From Corallococcus sp. NCRR (GTDB lineage Bacteria; Myxococcota; Myxococcia; Myxococcales; Myxococcaceae): a stretch of 64,000 nucleotides of DNA. Below are positions 43,991 through 52,625 of the stretch, one piece after another. Under the pieces are notes generated by a model that worked only from the letters and a program-made list of their open reading frames with translations, was not told the origin of the DNA and did no database searches. The stretch spans positions 5,642,001 through 5,706,000 of the forward strand of contig NZ_CP114039.1 of NCBI RefSeq assembly GCF_026965535.1. The letters run 5' to 3'. Within the stretch, counting starts at the first letter, position 1. Each line of letters starts with the position of its first letter. The translations under genes and the position numbers were made by a program.

Positions 43991-44749
43991 ATGAACCCGG
44001 TTGCGCTCAAGGGTCCGGATGAGATCTCCCTGATGCGGGAAGCAGGGCGGATCGTCTGTGAAATCCTGGACGAACTGGAGAAGGCAGTGGCGCCCGGCGT
44101 CTCCACGTGGGAGTTGGACGCCCTGGCCGAGCAGCTCATCGCCAAGAAGGGCGCCCGGCCAGCGTTCAAGGGCTACCACGGTTTTCCGGGCGTTCTGTGC
44201 GCCTCCGTGAACCAGGAGGTCGTCCACGGCATCCCCAACCGGAAGCGCAGGTTGGTGGCCGGGGATCTGATGAAGCTGGACTTCGGGGTGGTCTTCCGGG
44301 GCTTCTTCGGGGACTCGGCACGCACGGTCCCGGTGGGGAAGGTGACGCCAGAGGCCCAGGCCCTGGTGGATGTCACCAGGCAGTCCCTGGAGAAGGCCAT
44401 CCAGGCGATGCAACCGGGCAACCGGATTGGCGACATTGGCCACGCGGTACAGAGTCACGTGGAGGCCCGGGGGTTCTCCGTGGTCCGGGACTTCACGGGG
44501 CACGGGATTGGCCGGAAGCTGCACGAGCCGCCGCAGGTGCCCAACTACGGGCAGGCGGGCTCCGGGATGAAGCTGCGGCCAGGCATGGTCCTGGCGGTGG
44601 AACCGATGGTGAACCAGGGGATGCCCGACGTGGAGGTCCTGGAGGACGAGTGGACGGCCGTCACCGTGGACGGCAAGTTGTCCGCCCACTTCGAGCACAC
44701 CATCCTGATCTCGGAGCGGGGGCCGGAAGTGCTGACCCGGCGTCGATGA
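43991..44749 (+). CDS. map: Methionine aminopeptidase type I
   Basis: 252 residues. It removes the initiator Met from new proteins. The five metal ligands are visible in order: Asp in LMKLDFG, Asp in FFGDSART, His in GHGIGRKLHEPP, Glu in VEPMVN and Glu near the end (VLEDEWTAVTVD followed by FEHTILI). No N-terminal zinc-finger extension, so it is the short bacterial form. AGGGGAAAGGGGCGA lies before the ATG. Confidence 0.95.
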   Translation: MNPVALKGPDEISLMREAGRIVCEILDELEKAVAPGVSTWELDALAEQLIAKKGARPAFKGYHGFPGVLCASVNQEVVHGIPNRKRRLVAGDLMKLDFGVVFRGFFGDSARTVPVGKVTPEAQALVDVTRQSLEKAIQAMQPGNRIGDIGHAVQSHVEARGFSVVRDFTGHGIGRKLHEPPQVPNYGQAGSGMKLRPGMVLAVEPMVNQGMPDVEVLEDEWTAVTVDGKLSAHFEHTILISERGPEVLTRRR

Positions 44750-44826
44750 GGGCCCCCGGACCCCGGGTGAAATAGGGTGATGTCAGAGGGTGTTGATAGA
44801 GGTCCAGATTTCAGATCGCGCGGCGC

Positions 44827-44854
44827 TTGCTACTTACGGACCAAAGTGTTATCC
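44827..44854 (+). promoter_or_regulatory. Candidate promoter upstream of infA
   Basis: TTGCTA (44827-44832) and TTATCC (44849-44854), 16 nt apart, in a locally AT-richer patch 46 nt before the infA TTG. It could drive infA-rpmJ-rpsM-rpsK-rpsD-rpoA separately from the genes upstream. Partial matches only. Confidence 0.4.
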
Positions 44855-44899
44855 CGCCGCGCTTCCAGAAGGTTCGTGGTCCGGGAAGAAGGTTGACGC

Positions 44900-45118
44900 T
44901 TGCCGAAGGATGATTCCATCGAAGTCGAGGGGACCGTCATGGAACCCCTACCGAACGCGATGTTCCGCGTGGTGCTGGACAACGGCCACAAGGTGCTCGC
45001 GCACATCTCGGGTAAGATGCGGATGCACTTCATCCGTATTCTCCCGGGCGACAAGGTGAAGGTCGAGTTGTCGCCGTATGACCTGACCCGTGGACGGATC
45101 ACGTACCGGGCCAAGTAA
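44900..45118 (+). CDS. infA: Translation initiation factor IF-1
   Basis: 72 residues, a single S1/OB fold that blocks the ribosomal A site during initiation. The start codon is TTG (44900), coding [20 protein letters not shown] after Met; the conserved end [20 protein letters not shown] confirms the full-length factor. GAAGAAGG lies upstream. A TTG start may reduce translation. Confidence 0.95.
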   Translation: MPKDDSIEVEGTVMEPLPNAMFRVVLDNGHKVLAHISGKMRMHFIRILPGDKVKVELSPYDLTRGRITYRAK

Positions 45119-45185
45119 TTCGCGCCGGCCGCCTGTGCGGACCGGCTGTCGTACTTTTCACCGCTGAAGGAAGGAAGTTCGCTCC

Positions 45186-45302
45186 ATGAAGGTTCGGGCG
45201 TCCGTCAAGAAGATCTGCGACAAGTGCAAGGTTGTTCGCCGCAAGGGCATCGTGCGCATCATTTGCGCCTCCAACCCCCGGCACAAGCAGCGCCAGGGCT
45301 AA
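45186..45302 (+). CDS. rpmJ: 50S ribosomal protein L36
   Basis: 38 residues, the smallest 50S protein. Zinc ligands are Cys11, Cys14, Cys27 and a late His: [20 protein letters not shown] then [14 protein letters not shown]. This is the zinc-containing (C+) form. The ATG is at 45186, 67 nt after infA, and GGAAGG lies upstream. Confidence 0.96.
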   Translation: MKVRASVKKICDKCKVVRRKGIVRIICASNPRHKQRQG

Positions 45303-45359
45303 AGAGTCCCCAGGGACTCTTCAGCCTCAGACCAACTCCACAACGAAGGAAGACCGAAG

Positions 45360-45743
45360 ATGGCTCGTATCGCCGGCATCGATCTGCCGCCCAACAAGCG
45401 TGCGGTGATCTCGCTTCAGTACATCTACGGGATCGGTAACAAGACCGCGCACGACATCATCGAGGCGGCGGGCATCGATCTCACCACCCGGACCAAGGAC
45501 CTCACCGAGGACCAGGCTCGAAAGATCCGCGAGATCATCGAGGCCAACTACAAGGTCGAGGGTGACCTCCGGCGCGAGGTGACCATGAACATCAAGCGGC
45601 TGATGGACCTGGGTTGCTACCGGGGTCTGCGTCACCGCAAGGGTCTTCCGGTCCGCGGCCAGCGCACCCACACCAACGCGCGCACCCGCAAGGGCCCCAA
45701 GCGCGGCATCGTTCGCGCGAAGCCGGCCGCTCCGGCCCGCTAA
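45360..45743 (+). CDS. rpsM: 30S ribosomal protein S13
   Basis: 127 residues, bridging the 30S head to the 50S subunit. [33 protein letters not shown] and the C-terminal [19 protein letters not shown] are conserved. AAGGAAGACC precedes the ATG. Confidence 0.97.
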   Translation: MARIAGIDLPPNKRAVISLQYIYGIGNKTAHDIIEAAGIDLTTRTKDLTEDQARKIREIIEANYKVEGDLRREVTMNIKRLMDLGCYRGLRHRKGLPVRGQRTHTNARTRKGPKRGIVRAKPAAPAR

Positions 45744-45818
45744 ACCCTCTGGCGCCCGCCGCCTCACCCCGTGTGAGGCGCGGGCGTTGATCACCTACTC
45801 CCAGGAGCAGCGATTCAC

Positions 45819-46259
45819 ATGGCTGACGAGATCAATACCGCCGCCGCGCCGGCCGGTGCCGAGGGTGGCGAGACCCCTGCGGCGAAGAAGAGCAAGCGCA
45901 AGGGCAAGAAGAACATCCTCAACGGCGTGGTCCACATCCAGTCCACGTTCAACAACACCATCATCACGATCACGGACGTGTCCGGGAACGTGATCTCCTG
46001 GTCGTCGGCCGGGGCGCGCGGCTTCAAGGGCAGCCGCAAGTCCACGCCGTTCGCGGCGCAGGTGGCCGCAGGCGACGCCGCGGCGAAGGCGATGGAGCAC
46101 GGCCTGAAGACCGTGACGGTGTTCGTGAAGGGCCCGGGCGCGGGCCGTGAGTCGGCGCTGCGCGCGCTGGCCGCCGCCGGCCTGAAGATCAGCCTCATCC
46201 GCGACGTGACGCCCATCCCGCACAACGGCTGCCGTCAGCCCAAGCGCCGCCGCGTCTAA
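45819..46259 (+). CDS. rpsK: 30S ribosomal protein S11 with an N-terminal extension
   Basis: 146 residues versus the usual 129. The core begins at [20 protein letters not shown] and ends at the typical [18 protein letters not shown]. About 25 residues rich in Ala and Lys precede it ([20 protein letters not shown]). S11 lies near the platform and contacts mRNA in the E site. Confidence 0.96.
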   Translation: MADEINTAAAPAGAEGGETPAAKKSKRKGKKNILNGVVHIQSTFNNTIITITDVSGNVISWSSAGARGFKGSRKSTPFAAQVAAGDAAAKAMEHGLKTVTVFVKGPGAGRESALRALAAAGLKISLIRDVTPIPHNGCRQPKRRRV

Positions 46260-46328
46260 TCACCGCTTCGGGCCGGGGACCTGCCTCGCGGCGGGCCCGG
46301 CTCCAGACCATCTGCAAGGAGAGTTTCC

Positions 46329-46955
46329 GTGGCTCGTTATACCGCGAGCGCCTGCCGTATCTGCCGGCGCGAGAACCTGAAGATGTACCTCAAGGGCGAC
46401 CGTTGCTACACGGACAAGTGCGCCATCGAGCGCCGCCCCTATCCCCCCGGTCAGCACGGCCAGGGCCGCGTGAAGTTCTCCGGCTACGGCGTGCAGCTGC
46501 GCGAGAAGCAGAAGGTCAAGCGCATGTACGGCCTGCTCGAGAACCAGTTCCGCGGGTACTACCACCGCGCGTCCGCGGCCAAGGGCAAGACGGGTGAGAA
46601 CCTGCTGCAGCAGCTGGAGCTCCGTCTGGACAACGTGGTGTTCCGCATGGGCTTCGCGGACACGCGCAACGAGGCGCGCCAGCTGGTGCGTCACGGTCAC
46701 TTCCAGGTCAACGGCCGCCGGGTGAACATCCCGTCGTTCGCCGTGAAGCCGGGCAGCGCGGTGGAAGTGGCGGAGAAGAGCCGCAAGGTGCTCCGCATCT
46801 CCGAGGCGCTGGAGACGGTGGACCGCCGTGGCGTTCCGCAGTGGATCGACCTGGACAAGAAGGCGTTCAAGGGCACGGTCAAGACGGTCCCGAACCGCGA
46901 GGACCTGACGATGCCCATCCAGGAGCAGCTCATCGTCGAACTGTACTCGAAGTAA
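46329..46955 (+). CDS. rpsD: 30S ribosomal protein S4, zinc-binding form
   Basis: 208 residues from a GTG. S4 nucleates 30S assembly. An N-terminal zinc site is formed by C-x2-C (CRIC) and C-x4-C (CYTDKC), followed by [12 protein letters not shown]; the S4 RNA-binding domain reads [20 protein letters not shown] and [20 protein letters not shown]. Length and signature match the C+ type. A 220 nt spacer separates it from rpoA. Confidence 0.96.
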   Translation: MARYTASACRICRRENLKMYLKGDRCYTDKCAIERRPYPPGQHGQGRVKFSGYGVQLREKQKVKRMYGLLENQFRGYYHRASAAKGKTGENLLQQLELRLDNVVFRMGFADTRNEARQLVRHGHFQVNGRRVNIPSFAVKPGSAVEVAEKSRKVLRISEALETVDRRGVPQWIDLDKKAFKGTVKTVPNREDLTMPIQEQLIVELYSK

Positions 46956-47000
46956 GCAGGGATGCCGGGCCCGCTTCGCGGTGGGCCCCTCCCGCGGTGG

Positions 47001-47028
47001 ACGCCCTGGCCGACGAGGCCGGGGCGTT
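47001..47028 (+). other. Hairpin in the rpsD-rpoA spacer
   Basis: ACGCCCTGGCC pairs with GGCCGGGGCGT around GACGA (47001-47027, one mismatch). It is followed by TGTCGCTTTGTCG, only weakly T-rich, so it may be a partial terminator before rpoA. Confidence 0.4.
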
Positions 47029-47175
47029 GTCGCTTTGTCGCCTGTCGTTTCATCGCCTGGAGGGCGCGTCCTGCGCGCACCGGGCGAGGCTGTTACGCAG
47101 TCCCCCCGCGTGCCCGTCCTCCCGTCACCCTGACGGGGAAGTCGGTGATGGCGCACGACCAGAGGAGCAGTCCCC

Positions 47176-48198
47176 ATGGCCGACACGTTTGTTGCGAAGA
47201 ACTGGCGCGACCTCATCAAGCCGCGCCGCATGGAAGTGGACCAGGACTCGCTGAGCCCCACGTACGGCAAGTTCGTGGCGGAGCCGCTGGAACGCGGCTT
47301 CGGGACGACGCTGGGCAACTCGCTGCGGCGGGTGCTGCTGTCGTCGCTGCAGGGCGCGGCCATCACCTCCGTGAAGATTGAGGGCGTGGACCACGAGTTC
47401 ACGACCATCCCCGAGGTGGCCGAGGACGTCACGGACGTCGTGTTGAACCTGAAGGAGGTCCTCCTCCGGATGCACACGAACGAGACGAAGACGCTGCGCA
47501 TCGAGGTGGAGGGCCCCAAGGAAGTGAAGGCGGGCGACCTCATCGCGGACCAGGACGTGGAGATCCTGAACCCGGGTCACCACATCTGCACCGTGTCCGA
47601 GGGTGGCAAGGTGCGCATGGAGCTGTCGTGCCGCCGGGGCCGGGGCTACGTGCCGGCGTCCACCAACAAGGTGGCGGGCGCGCCCATCGGGACCATCCCC
47701 ATCGACTCGCTCTTCTCGCCCATCCGCAAGGTGAACTACCAGGTCACCAACGCGCGCGTCGGTCAGGTCACGGACTACGACAAGCTGTCGCTCGAGGTCT
47801 GGACGGACGGCTCCGTGGTGCCGCAGGACGCGGTGGCGTACGCGGCGAAGATCATCAAGGAGCAGCTCACGGTGTTCGTGAACTTCGACGAGACCGAGGA
47901 GCCGGTCGTCGCCGAGGCGCCGAAGGAAGAGGCCAAGCTCAACGAGAACCTGTTCCGCTCGGTGGACGAGCTGGAGCTGTCGGTGCGCTCCGCCAACTGC
48001 CTGCAGCAGGCGAATATCAAGTCCATCGGTGACCTGGTCCAGCGCACCGAGGCGGAGATGCTCAAGACGAAGAACTTCGGCCGCAAGTCCCTGAAGGAGA
48101 TCAAGGAGATCCTCGCGGAGATGGGCCTGTCGCTGGGCATGAAGCTGGAGAACTGGCCGCCGAAGAACGCGCCGGCTCCCGCGGCCCCCAAGGCCTGA
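47176..48198 (+). CDS. rpoA: DNA-directed RNA polymerase subunit alpha
   Basis: 340 residues. The N-terminal assembly domain (1-230) holds [22 protein letters not shown]-type sequence and the [19 protein letters not shown] dimer region. After a linker ([10 protein letters not shown]) the C-terminal domain (about 255-325) contains [20 protein letters not shown] and the K/E helix [17 protein letters not shown], which binds UP elements and activators. GAGGAGCAGTCCCC precedes the ATG. Confidence 0.97.
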   Translation: MADTFVAKNWRDLIKPRRMEVDQDSLSPTYGKFVAEPLERGFGTTLGNSLRRVLLSSLQGAAITSVKIEGVDHEFTTIPEVAEDVTDVVLNLKEVLLRMHTNETKTLRIEVEGPKEVKAGDLIADQDVEILNPGHHICTVSEGGKVRMELSCRRGRGYVPASTNKVAGAPIGTIPIDSLFSPIRKVNYQVTNARVGQVTDYDKLSLEVWTDGSVVPQDAVAYAAKIIKEQLTVFVNFDETEEPVVAEAPKEEAKLNENLFRSVDELELSVRSANCLQQANIKSIGDLVQRTEAEMLKTKNFGRKSLKEIKEILAEMGLSLGMKLENWPPKNAPAPAAPKA

Positions 48199-48393
48199 GA
48201 AGCGTCGTCGTTTCCTGAAGCACCTGCCCTGGCTGTCCACTGACACGGCTTCACGGTGGCGCGATGGCAGGGGGCCCTGGTACACAGGGCCCGATTCAAC
48301 GGCGGCCCCTGGTGTCGGGGCCGTCCTTCCCACCCGGTACCTGATACGGCCGGAGTGGTGGGGCACTCAGCGAGAGGCCCCGGAGCACGCGCC

Positions 48394-48813
48394 ATGCGTC
48401 ATAAGGTCGGACAGAGGAAGCTGCACCGCACCACGAGCCACCGTCTCGCGATGCTGAACAACATGGTCACGTCCCTGCTGGAGCACGGGGCCATCCGCAC
48501 CACCGTTCCCAAGGCGAAGGAAGTCCGTCCGCTGGCCGAGCGCATCATCACGCTCGCCAAGCGCGGTGGCCTGTCCAACGTGCGCCTTGCTGCCCGCACC
48601 GTGAAGGACCGCACGGTCCTCCAGAAGGTGTTCAGCGAGTACAAGGAGCGTTACGCCTCCCGTCCGGGTGGCTACACCCGCATCGTGCGCCTGGGCTTCC
48701 GCCGGGGCGACGCCGCGGAGATGGCCCTCATCGAGCTGGTGGACCGTCCCGCGAAGGCTCCGGCCGCCGCCGAGACGACCGAGGCTCCCGCCGAGGCGAA
48801 GACCGAGGGTTGA
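48394..48813 (+). CDS. rplQ: 50S ribosomal protein L17 with a C-terminal tail
   Basis: 139 residues. [20 protein letters not shown] and [20 protein letters not shown] identify L17. The fold ends around [12 protein letters not shown], followed by an Ala/Glu/Pro/Lys tail ([20 protein letters not shown]) absent from the common form. Last gene of the ribosomal supercluster; a strong terminator follows. Confidence 0.96.
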   Translation: MRHKVGQRKLHRTTSHRLAMLNNMVTSLLEHGAIRTTVPKAKEVRPLAERIITLAKRGGLSNVRLAARTVKDRTVLQKVFSEYKERYASRPGGYTRIVRLGFRRGDAAEMALIELVDRPAKAPAAAETTEAPAEAKTEG

Positions 48814-48870
48814 GCCGTTCCCCGTGCCCGGGTCTCACGTGAGTGAGGCCCGGCCGGGCTGAAGCAGCAC

Positions 48871-48912
48871 AAAGGGCGCCTTCCTGCTTCAGGAGGGCGC
48901 CCTTCGTGTTTC
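48871..48912 (+). terminator. Intrinsic terminator of the ribosomal cluster
   Basis: AAGGGCGCC...TCCT pairs with AGGA...GGCGCCCTT (48872-48904) to form a long hairpin, followed by CGTGTTT. It lies 58 nt after rplQ and between convergent genes, so it can serve both directions. Confidence 0.8.
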
Positions 48913-48939
48913 CGGCGTCTGGGGAGACGCGCGCGGCGC

Positions 48940-49572
48940 CTACTTCTTCGGCGCGCGGAGACGCTCCCACTCCTCCTGGAGGGAGGGCGTGAGGTCGGCC
49001 TTGTCGTCCGCGCTCTTCATCGTCAGTGCCTGGAAGCGCAGGTCCGCGGGCGCGGAGCCGCCGTTCTTCCCCAGCAGCTGCTTGGGCGTGATGGTGACGA
49101 AGTTGCCGGGCAGCACCTCGGCCACCACCGCCTTGTACTCGTTGTTCACGGTGATGATGACGTCGCGCCAGGCGTCCTTGCTCTCGTTCCAGATGGTGAC
49201 GGAGGGCCGGTCCAGCTTGTCGCTGAGCACCAGGCGCGCGTCCATGTCACCGGTGTCCATGGAGCTGCCCGGGCACGCGATGCCAAGGCTTGCGACGGAC
49301 AGGACGAGCCAGCCCGCGACGATGCCGGCCTTGTACTTGAAGAAGCGGTCACTCGCGCGGAAGTCCGCGAACTGCTCCTTCAGGATGGAGAAGGCGTTGA
49401 GGACGACGTTGGACGTCTCCGCGGCGACACGCTTGCCCAGGGGACCTTCCGGCTTCGGCTTCTCCAGGGGGGCCGCGCGGGCGGCGCTCACGGCGCGCAT
49501 GCCGGGGCTGGTGGCCGCGCGGGGCTGGGTGCCGGGGTTGCTGGGAGGGGAGGGTTTGCGCGCGTCGCTCAT
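48940..49572 (-). CDS. Single-pass membrane protein of unknown function
   Basis: 210 residues. The first 75 are Pro/Ala/Lys-rich and probably cytoplasmic; one membrane helix follows (AGIVAGWLVLSVASLGIAC, about 82-100). The remaining 110 residues form a soluble, probably periplasmic beta-rich domain (RPSVTIWNESKDAWRDVIIT, FVTITPKQLLGKNG) with an immunoglobulin-like character. I do not recognise a family. It lies 36 nt downstream of the TPR lipoprotein on the same strand and converges on rplQ. Confidence 0.75.
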   Translation of the reverse strand: MSDARKPSPPSNPGTQPRAATSPGMRAVSAARAAPLEKPKPEGPLGKRVAAETSNVVLNAFSILKEQFADFRASDRFFKYKAGIVAGWLVLSVASLGIACPGSSMDTGDMDARLVLSDKLDRPSVTIWNESKDAWRDVIITVNNEYKAVVAEVLPGNFVTITPKQLLGKNGGSAPADLRFQALTMKSADDKADLTPSLQEEWERLRAPKK

Positions 49573-49608
49573 CGGAAGTCGAGTGTAGAGGGGGCGGTGC
49601 GCTGGTGG

Positions 49609-50991
49609 CTACTGGCCCTTGAGCACCTGCAGGGCCTTGCTGGCCACCGCGTTGTCGGGCTGGGTCTCCAGCACCTTCCCCAGCCAGCGCTCCGCTTCGC
49701 TCGCGGCCTTCTGGCGGTCCTCGGGACGGCGGGCCTTCTGGGCCTCCTCGGTGTAGAGCAGGCCCAGGCGCAGGGCGAATTCGGTGTTCTCCGGGTCCTT
49801 GTCCGCCACGGCCTTCAGCTCGCGCTGCGCGGCCGCGTAGTCCCCCTGCAACTGGTACACGAGCGACAGCTTGCCGCGCGCGGCCACCGAGTCCGGCGTC
49901 AGCGTCACCGCCACCAGGAAGGCCTCCTTCGCGGTGTCCAGGTCCCGGGCCTCCAGGCGCAGGTCACCCAGGCGGAACCAGGCCAGGTCCAGCAGCGGGT
50001 TGAGCGTCACGGCCTTCTCGAAGGCGGTGCGTGCCGCGTCCGTGCGCTGACGCGTCAGGTACAGCTCCCCCAGGTAGAGCTGGTTCTTGCCGTCCTGGGG
50101 CGCGCGCTCGATGGCCTGTTTGAACTCGTCCACGGCGCGGCCGGCGTCATCCAGGCGCTGGTAGGCCAGCCCCAGCAGGGCGTGCACCACGGCCAGGTCC
50201 GGGTAGTCGTGGAGGATCTCCTCGAAGGCGATGACGGCGTGCTGGGGCGCGTCCAGCTCGTGCAGGTAGCGCATGCCCTCCTCGAGCTTCGCCTCCGCCG
50301 CCTTGGGGAAGTTCTGGAACGGGTCCGCCAGCGGGTTCATCAGCGCCCGCGCGGTGGCGACCTCCGCGGGGGTGGGGTTGCCGCGCACGACGGTGCCCAG
50401 GGCCTCCACGGCGCCCGCGGTGTCGCCCGTGCGGGCCAGGGCCTTGGCCAGGGGCAGCTTCCAGCCCGCGCGCTCCGGGGCCAGCTCCACGGCCTTGCGC
50501 AGCGGGCCCAGGGCGGCGGCGTACTGCTCGGACTCCAGGCGCGCCACGCCCAGGCGGTAGTGGAACTCCGCGGTGGTGGGGGACAGCGCGATGGCGCGCT
50601 CGAAGGCGGCCACGGTGGGGGCGCCGGCGTCGCGGGCCCTCGAGAAGAGCGTCAGGCCCAGCATGTACTGGTCCACCGCGCGCTCGTTCTTCGCGATGGC
50701 CTGGCGCAGCTCCTCCGTCCAGGCGTCCGCGCGGCCGGCCTTCACCTGGGCCTCGGTGAGAGCGCGGGCCACGTCCACGTCGTCCGGCGTGCGCGCGTGC
50801 AGCTCCCTCAGGAGCTTCACCGCCTCATCCGGCTGGTTGCCGTCCAGGTACGCGCGCGCCTGGGCCTGGGGCGACAGCGCGGGGGCCTGGGCCTGGCCAT
50901 GGCCGCAGCCGGTGGCGAGCAGCCCCAGGCCCAGGAGGGCGGCGGGCCAGCGGAGCGTGCAGAGGCGGTTCGAGGGCGGCGTCAGGGGCAC
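49609..50991 (-). CDS. TPR-repeat lipoprotein
   Basis: 460 residues from a GTG at 50991. The signal (WPAALLGLGLLATGC) ends in a lipobox, so Cys29 is lipidated. The rest is tandem tetratricopeptide repeats of 34 residues from about 40 to 455, for example AEFHYRLGVARLESEQYAAA, AVVHALLGLAYQRLDDAGRA and LAWFRLGDLRLEARDLDTA. TPR solenoids bind partner proteins; an envelope assembly or scaffold role is inferred, with no enzyme motif. No clear ribosome-binding site precedes the GTG, which lies 7 nt after the plsC-like stop, suggesting coupling. Confidence 0.85.
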   Translation of the reverse strand: MPLTPPSNRLCTLRWPAALLGLGLLATGCGHGQAQAPALSPQAQARAYLDGNQPDEAVKLLRELHARTPDDVDVARALTEAQVKAGRADAWTEELRQAIAKNERAVDQYMLGLTLFSRARDAGAPTVAAFERAIALSPTTAEFHYRLGVARLESEQYAAALGPLRKAVELAPERAGWKLPLAKALARTGDTAGAVEALGTVVRGNPTPAEVATARALMNPLADPFQNFPKAAEAKLEEGMRYLHELDAPQHAVIAFEEILHDYPDLAVVHALLGLAYQRLDDAGRAVDEFKQAIERAPQDGKNQLYLGELYLTRQRTDAARTAFEKAVTLNPLLDLAWFRLGDLRLEARDLDTAKEAFLVAVTLTPDSVAARGKLSLVYQLQGDYAAAQRELKAVADKDPENTEFALRLGLLYTEEAQKARRPEDRQKAASEAERWLGKVLETQPDNAVASKALQVLKGQ

Positions 50992-50998
50992 GGGGAGC

Positions 50999-51799
50999 TC
51001 AGGAGGCCTTGGAGGTGACGGAGGAGGCAAGCTGCGCGACGCCCTCGCGGTTCGGCGCGGCGACGGCGGTGTCCGGATCCCCGCCCTTGCCGCCCAGGGA
51101 GAGGCTGTCGGCGATGACCTGCGCGCGCACGGCGCGGGCCAGGCCCTCGCGGTCGTTGTCCGCGAAGCCGGTGGTGTCGATGGGGCGGCCAATCTTCACG
51201 CGCACCGGGCCCGGGGTGATGTTCCACGAGTTCTTGGGCATCACGTTGTCGGTGCCTTCGATGGTGACGGGGCAGATGGGCACCCGGGCCTTGAGCGCGA
51301 GCGCGAAGGGGCCCTTCTTGAAGGGCAGCACGCGGCCGTCCGGGGAGCGGGTGCCCTCCGGGTACAGGAAGATGCTGGTGCCCGCGCGGATCTTCCGGGC
51401 GGCCTTCTCCAATGACGCGATGGCCGACGCGCGGTCCCCACGGTTGATGAAGATGTGGCCCGCGAGCCAGAGGTACCAGCCGATGAACGGGACGAAGCGC
51501 AGCTGCGACTTGGCGACGAAGCGGAAGTCCACCGGCACGGCGAGGAAATGGGCCGGGATGTCGAGCGTGGACAGGTGGTTGCCCACGTAGATGGTGGGCC
51601 GCTTCGGGTCCACGTTCTCCCCGCCAATGACCTCCAGCTTCGCGCCCCCGGCCCAGAGGAGCACGGGCGACCAGAGCCTGCGGGCGACGGCGACCGAACG
51701 CGACGGGTTGAGCGTCACCAGCATGGCGAGGCAGGCCAGCGGGAAGCAGACCATGGACCAGACCGTGACCACGAAGATGCACCACAGCTTGCGCAGCAT
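50999..51799 (-). CDS. plsC: 1-acyl-sn-glycerol-3-phosphate acyltransferase (PlsC-type)
   Basis: 266 residues. It acylates lysophosphatidate, the second step of phospholipid synthesis. Two N-terminal hydrophobic segments (WCIFVVTVWSMVCFPLACLA) anchor it. Block I is VGNHLSTLDIP (NHxxxxD), block II INRGDR, block III FLYPEGTRSPDG and block IV CPVTIEGTD. All active-site residues are present. The last 35 residues are a variable Ala/Ser-rich tail. It is upstream of the TPR lipoprotein, and is a separate locus from plsB. Confidence 0.9.
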   Translation of the reverse strand: MLRKLWCIFVVTVWSMVCFPLACLAMLVTLNPSRSVAVARRLWSPVLLWAGGAKLEVIGGENVDPKRPTIYVGNHLSTLDIPAHFLAVPVDFRFVAKSQLRFVPFIGWYLWLAGHIFINRGDRASAIASLEKAARKIRAGTSIFLYPEGTRSPDGRVLPFKKGPFALALKARVPICPVTIEGTDNVMPKNSWNITPGPVRVKIGRPIDTTGFADNDREGLARAVRAQVIADSLSLGGKGGDPDTAVAAPNREGVAQLASSVTSKAS

Positions 51800-52010
51800 G
51801 CGTCGCCTTTCCTCCTACCGGGGGACCTGCGTGCCGGAAGGACCCCGGGGGTGCCGCTCCCCCGTCGTGCAGGCAGGCGGCGCGGCATGGGCGCCGGCTC
51901 GGGCTCCTGGACGTGCGGAACGGGGCGGGGGCATGCACTTTATCTACCATGGCTCCCCTCGCCATTGTTTCTGGTGAATGCCGCTCGCTGGGGTTACAAG
52001 CAAGGGTGGC

Positions 52011-52625
52011 GTGGCCAGGAAAAAGTTCATCGCCATCGCGGGCAACATCGGGGCCGGAAAGACGGAGCTCACGTCCTTCCTGTGCCGGAAGTACGGCCTC
52101 ACGCCGTCCTTCGAGCCCAATGACCAGAACCCCTACCTCGCGGACTTCTACAAGGACATGAAGACGTGGGCGTTCCGCTCGCAGCTCTTCTTCCTGACGC
52201 ACAAGTTCCGCCTGCACCGGGAACTGGAGCGCACGCCGGGCACCGTGCTCCAGGACCGGACCCTCTACGAAGACGCGGAAATCTTCGCCAAGAACCTCCA
52301 CCGGCAGCGGCTCATCGACAAGCGCGACTGGTCCACCTACTGGGAGCTGTACCAGACCATCTCCCAGGCGCTCCGGCCGCCCGACCTGATGATCTACCTG
52401 CGCTGCCCGGTCATCACCCTGAAGGAGCGCATCCGGCTGCGCGGCCGGTCCATGGAGAAGGACATCCCGACCGCCTACCTGAAGCGCCTCAATGCCCTCT
52501 ACGAAGAGTGGTTCGAGGGCTACTCGCTGTCACCGGTGCTGGTGCTGGGGACGGACAAGCTGGACTACCTCACCGACCTGGTGGACCGCGTGGACCTCTT
52601 CCGACAGATTGAGAAGCACCTGTGA
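52011..52625 (+). CDS. Deoxynucleoside kinase
   Basis: About 204 residues from a GTG at 52011. The P-loop is AGNIGAGKTELTSFL; EPNDQNPYLADFYKD, LQDRTLYEDAEIFA (DRx catalytic region) and LRCPVITLKERIRLRGRSME (LID-like Arg cluster) match the dNK/dGK/dCK family, which phosphorylates deoxynucleosides for salvage. Specificity (dA/dG versus dC) cannot be decided. An ATG at 51978 would add 11 residues. It overlaps the next gene by GTGA. Confidence 0.88.
   Translation: MARKKFIAIAGNIGAGKTELTSFLCRKYGLTPSFEPNDQNPYLADFYKDMKTWAFRSQLFFLTHKFRLHRELERTPGTVLQDRTLYEDAEIFAKNLHRQRLIDKRDWSTYWELYQTISQALRPPDLMIYLRCPVITLKERIRLRGRSMEKDIPTAYLKRLNALYEEWFEGYSLSPVLVLGTDKLDYLTDLVDRVDLFRQIEKHL

Noticed and set aside
41486-44698. 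Minus-strand open frame of over 1,000 codons opposite secY, adk and map
   Set aside because: A shadow of the real genes: composition is His/Arg/Asp-rich without folds, and all three plus-strand genes are conserved over their full length.
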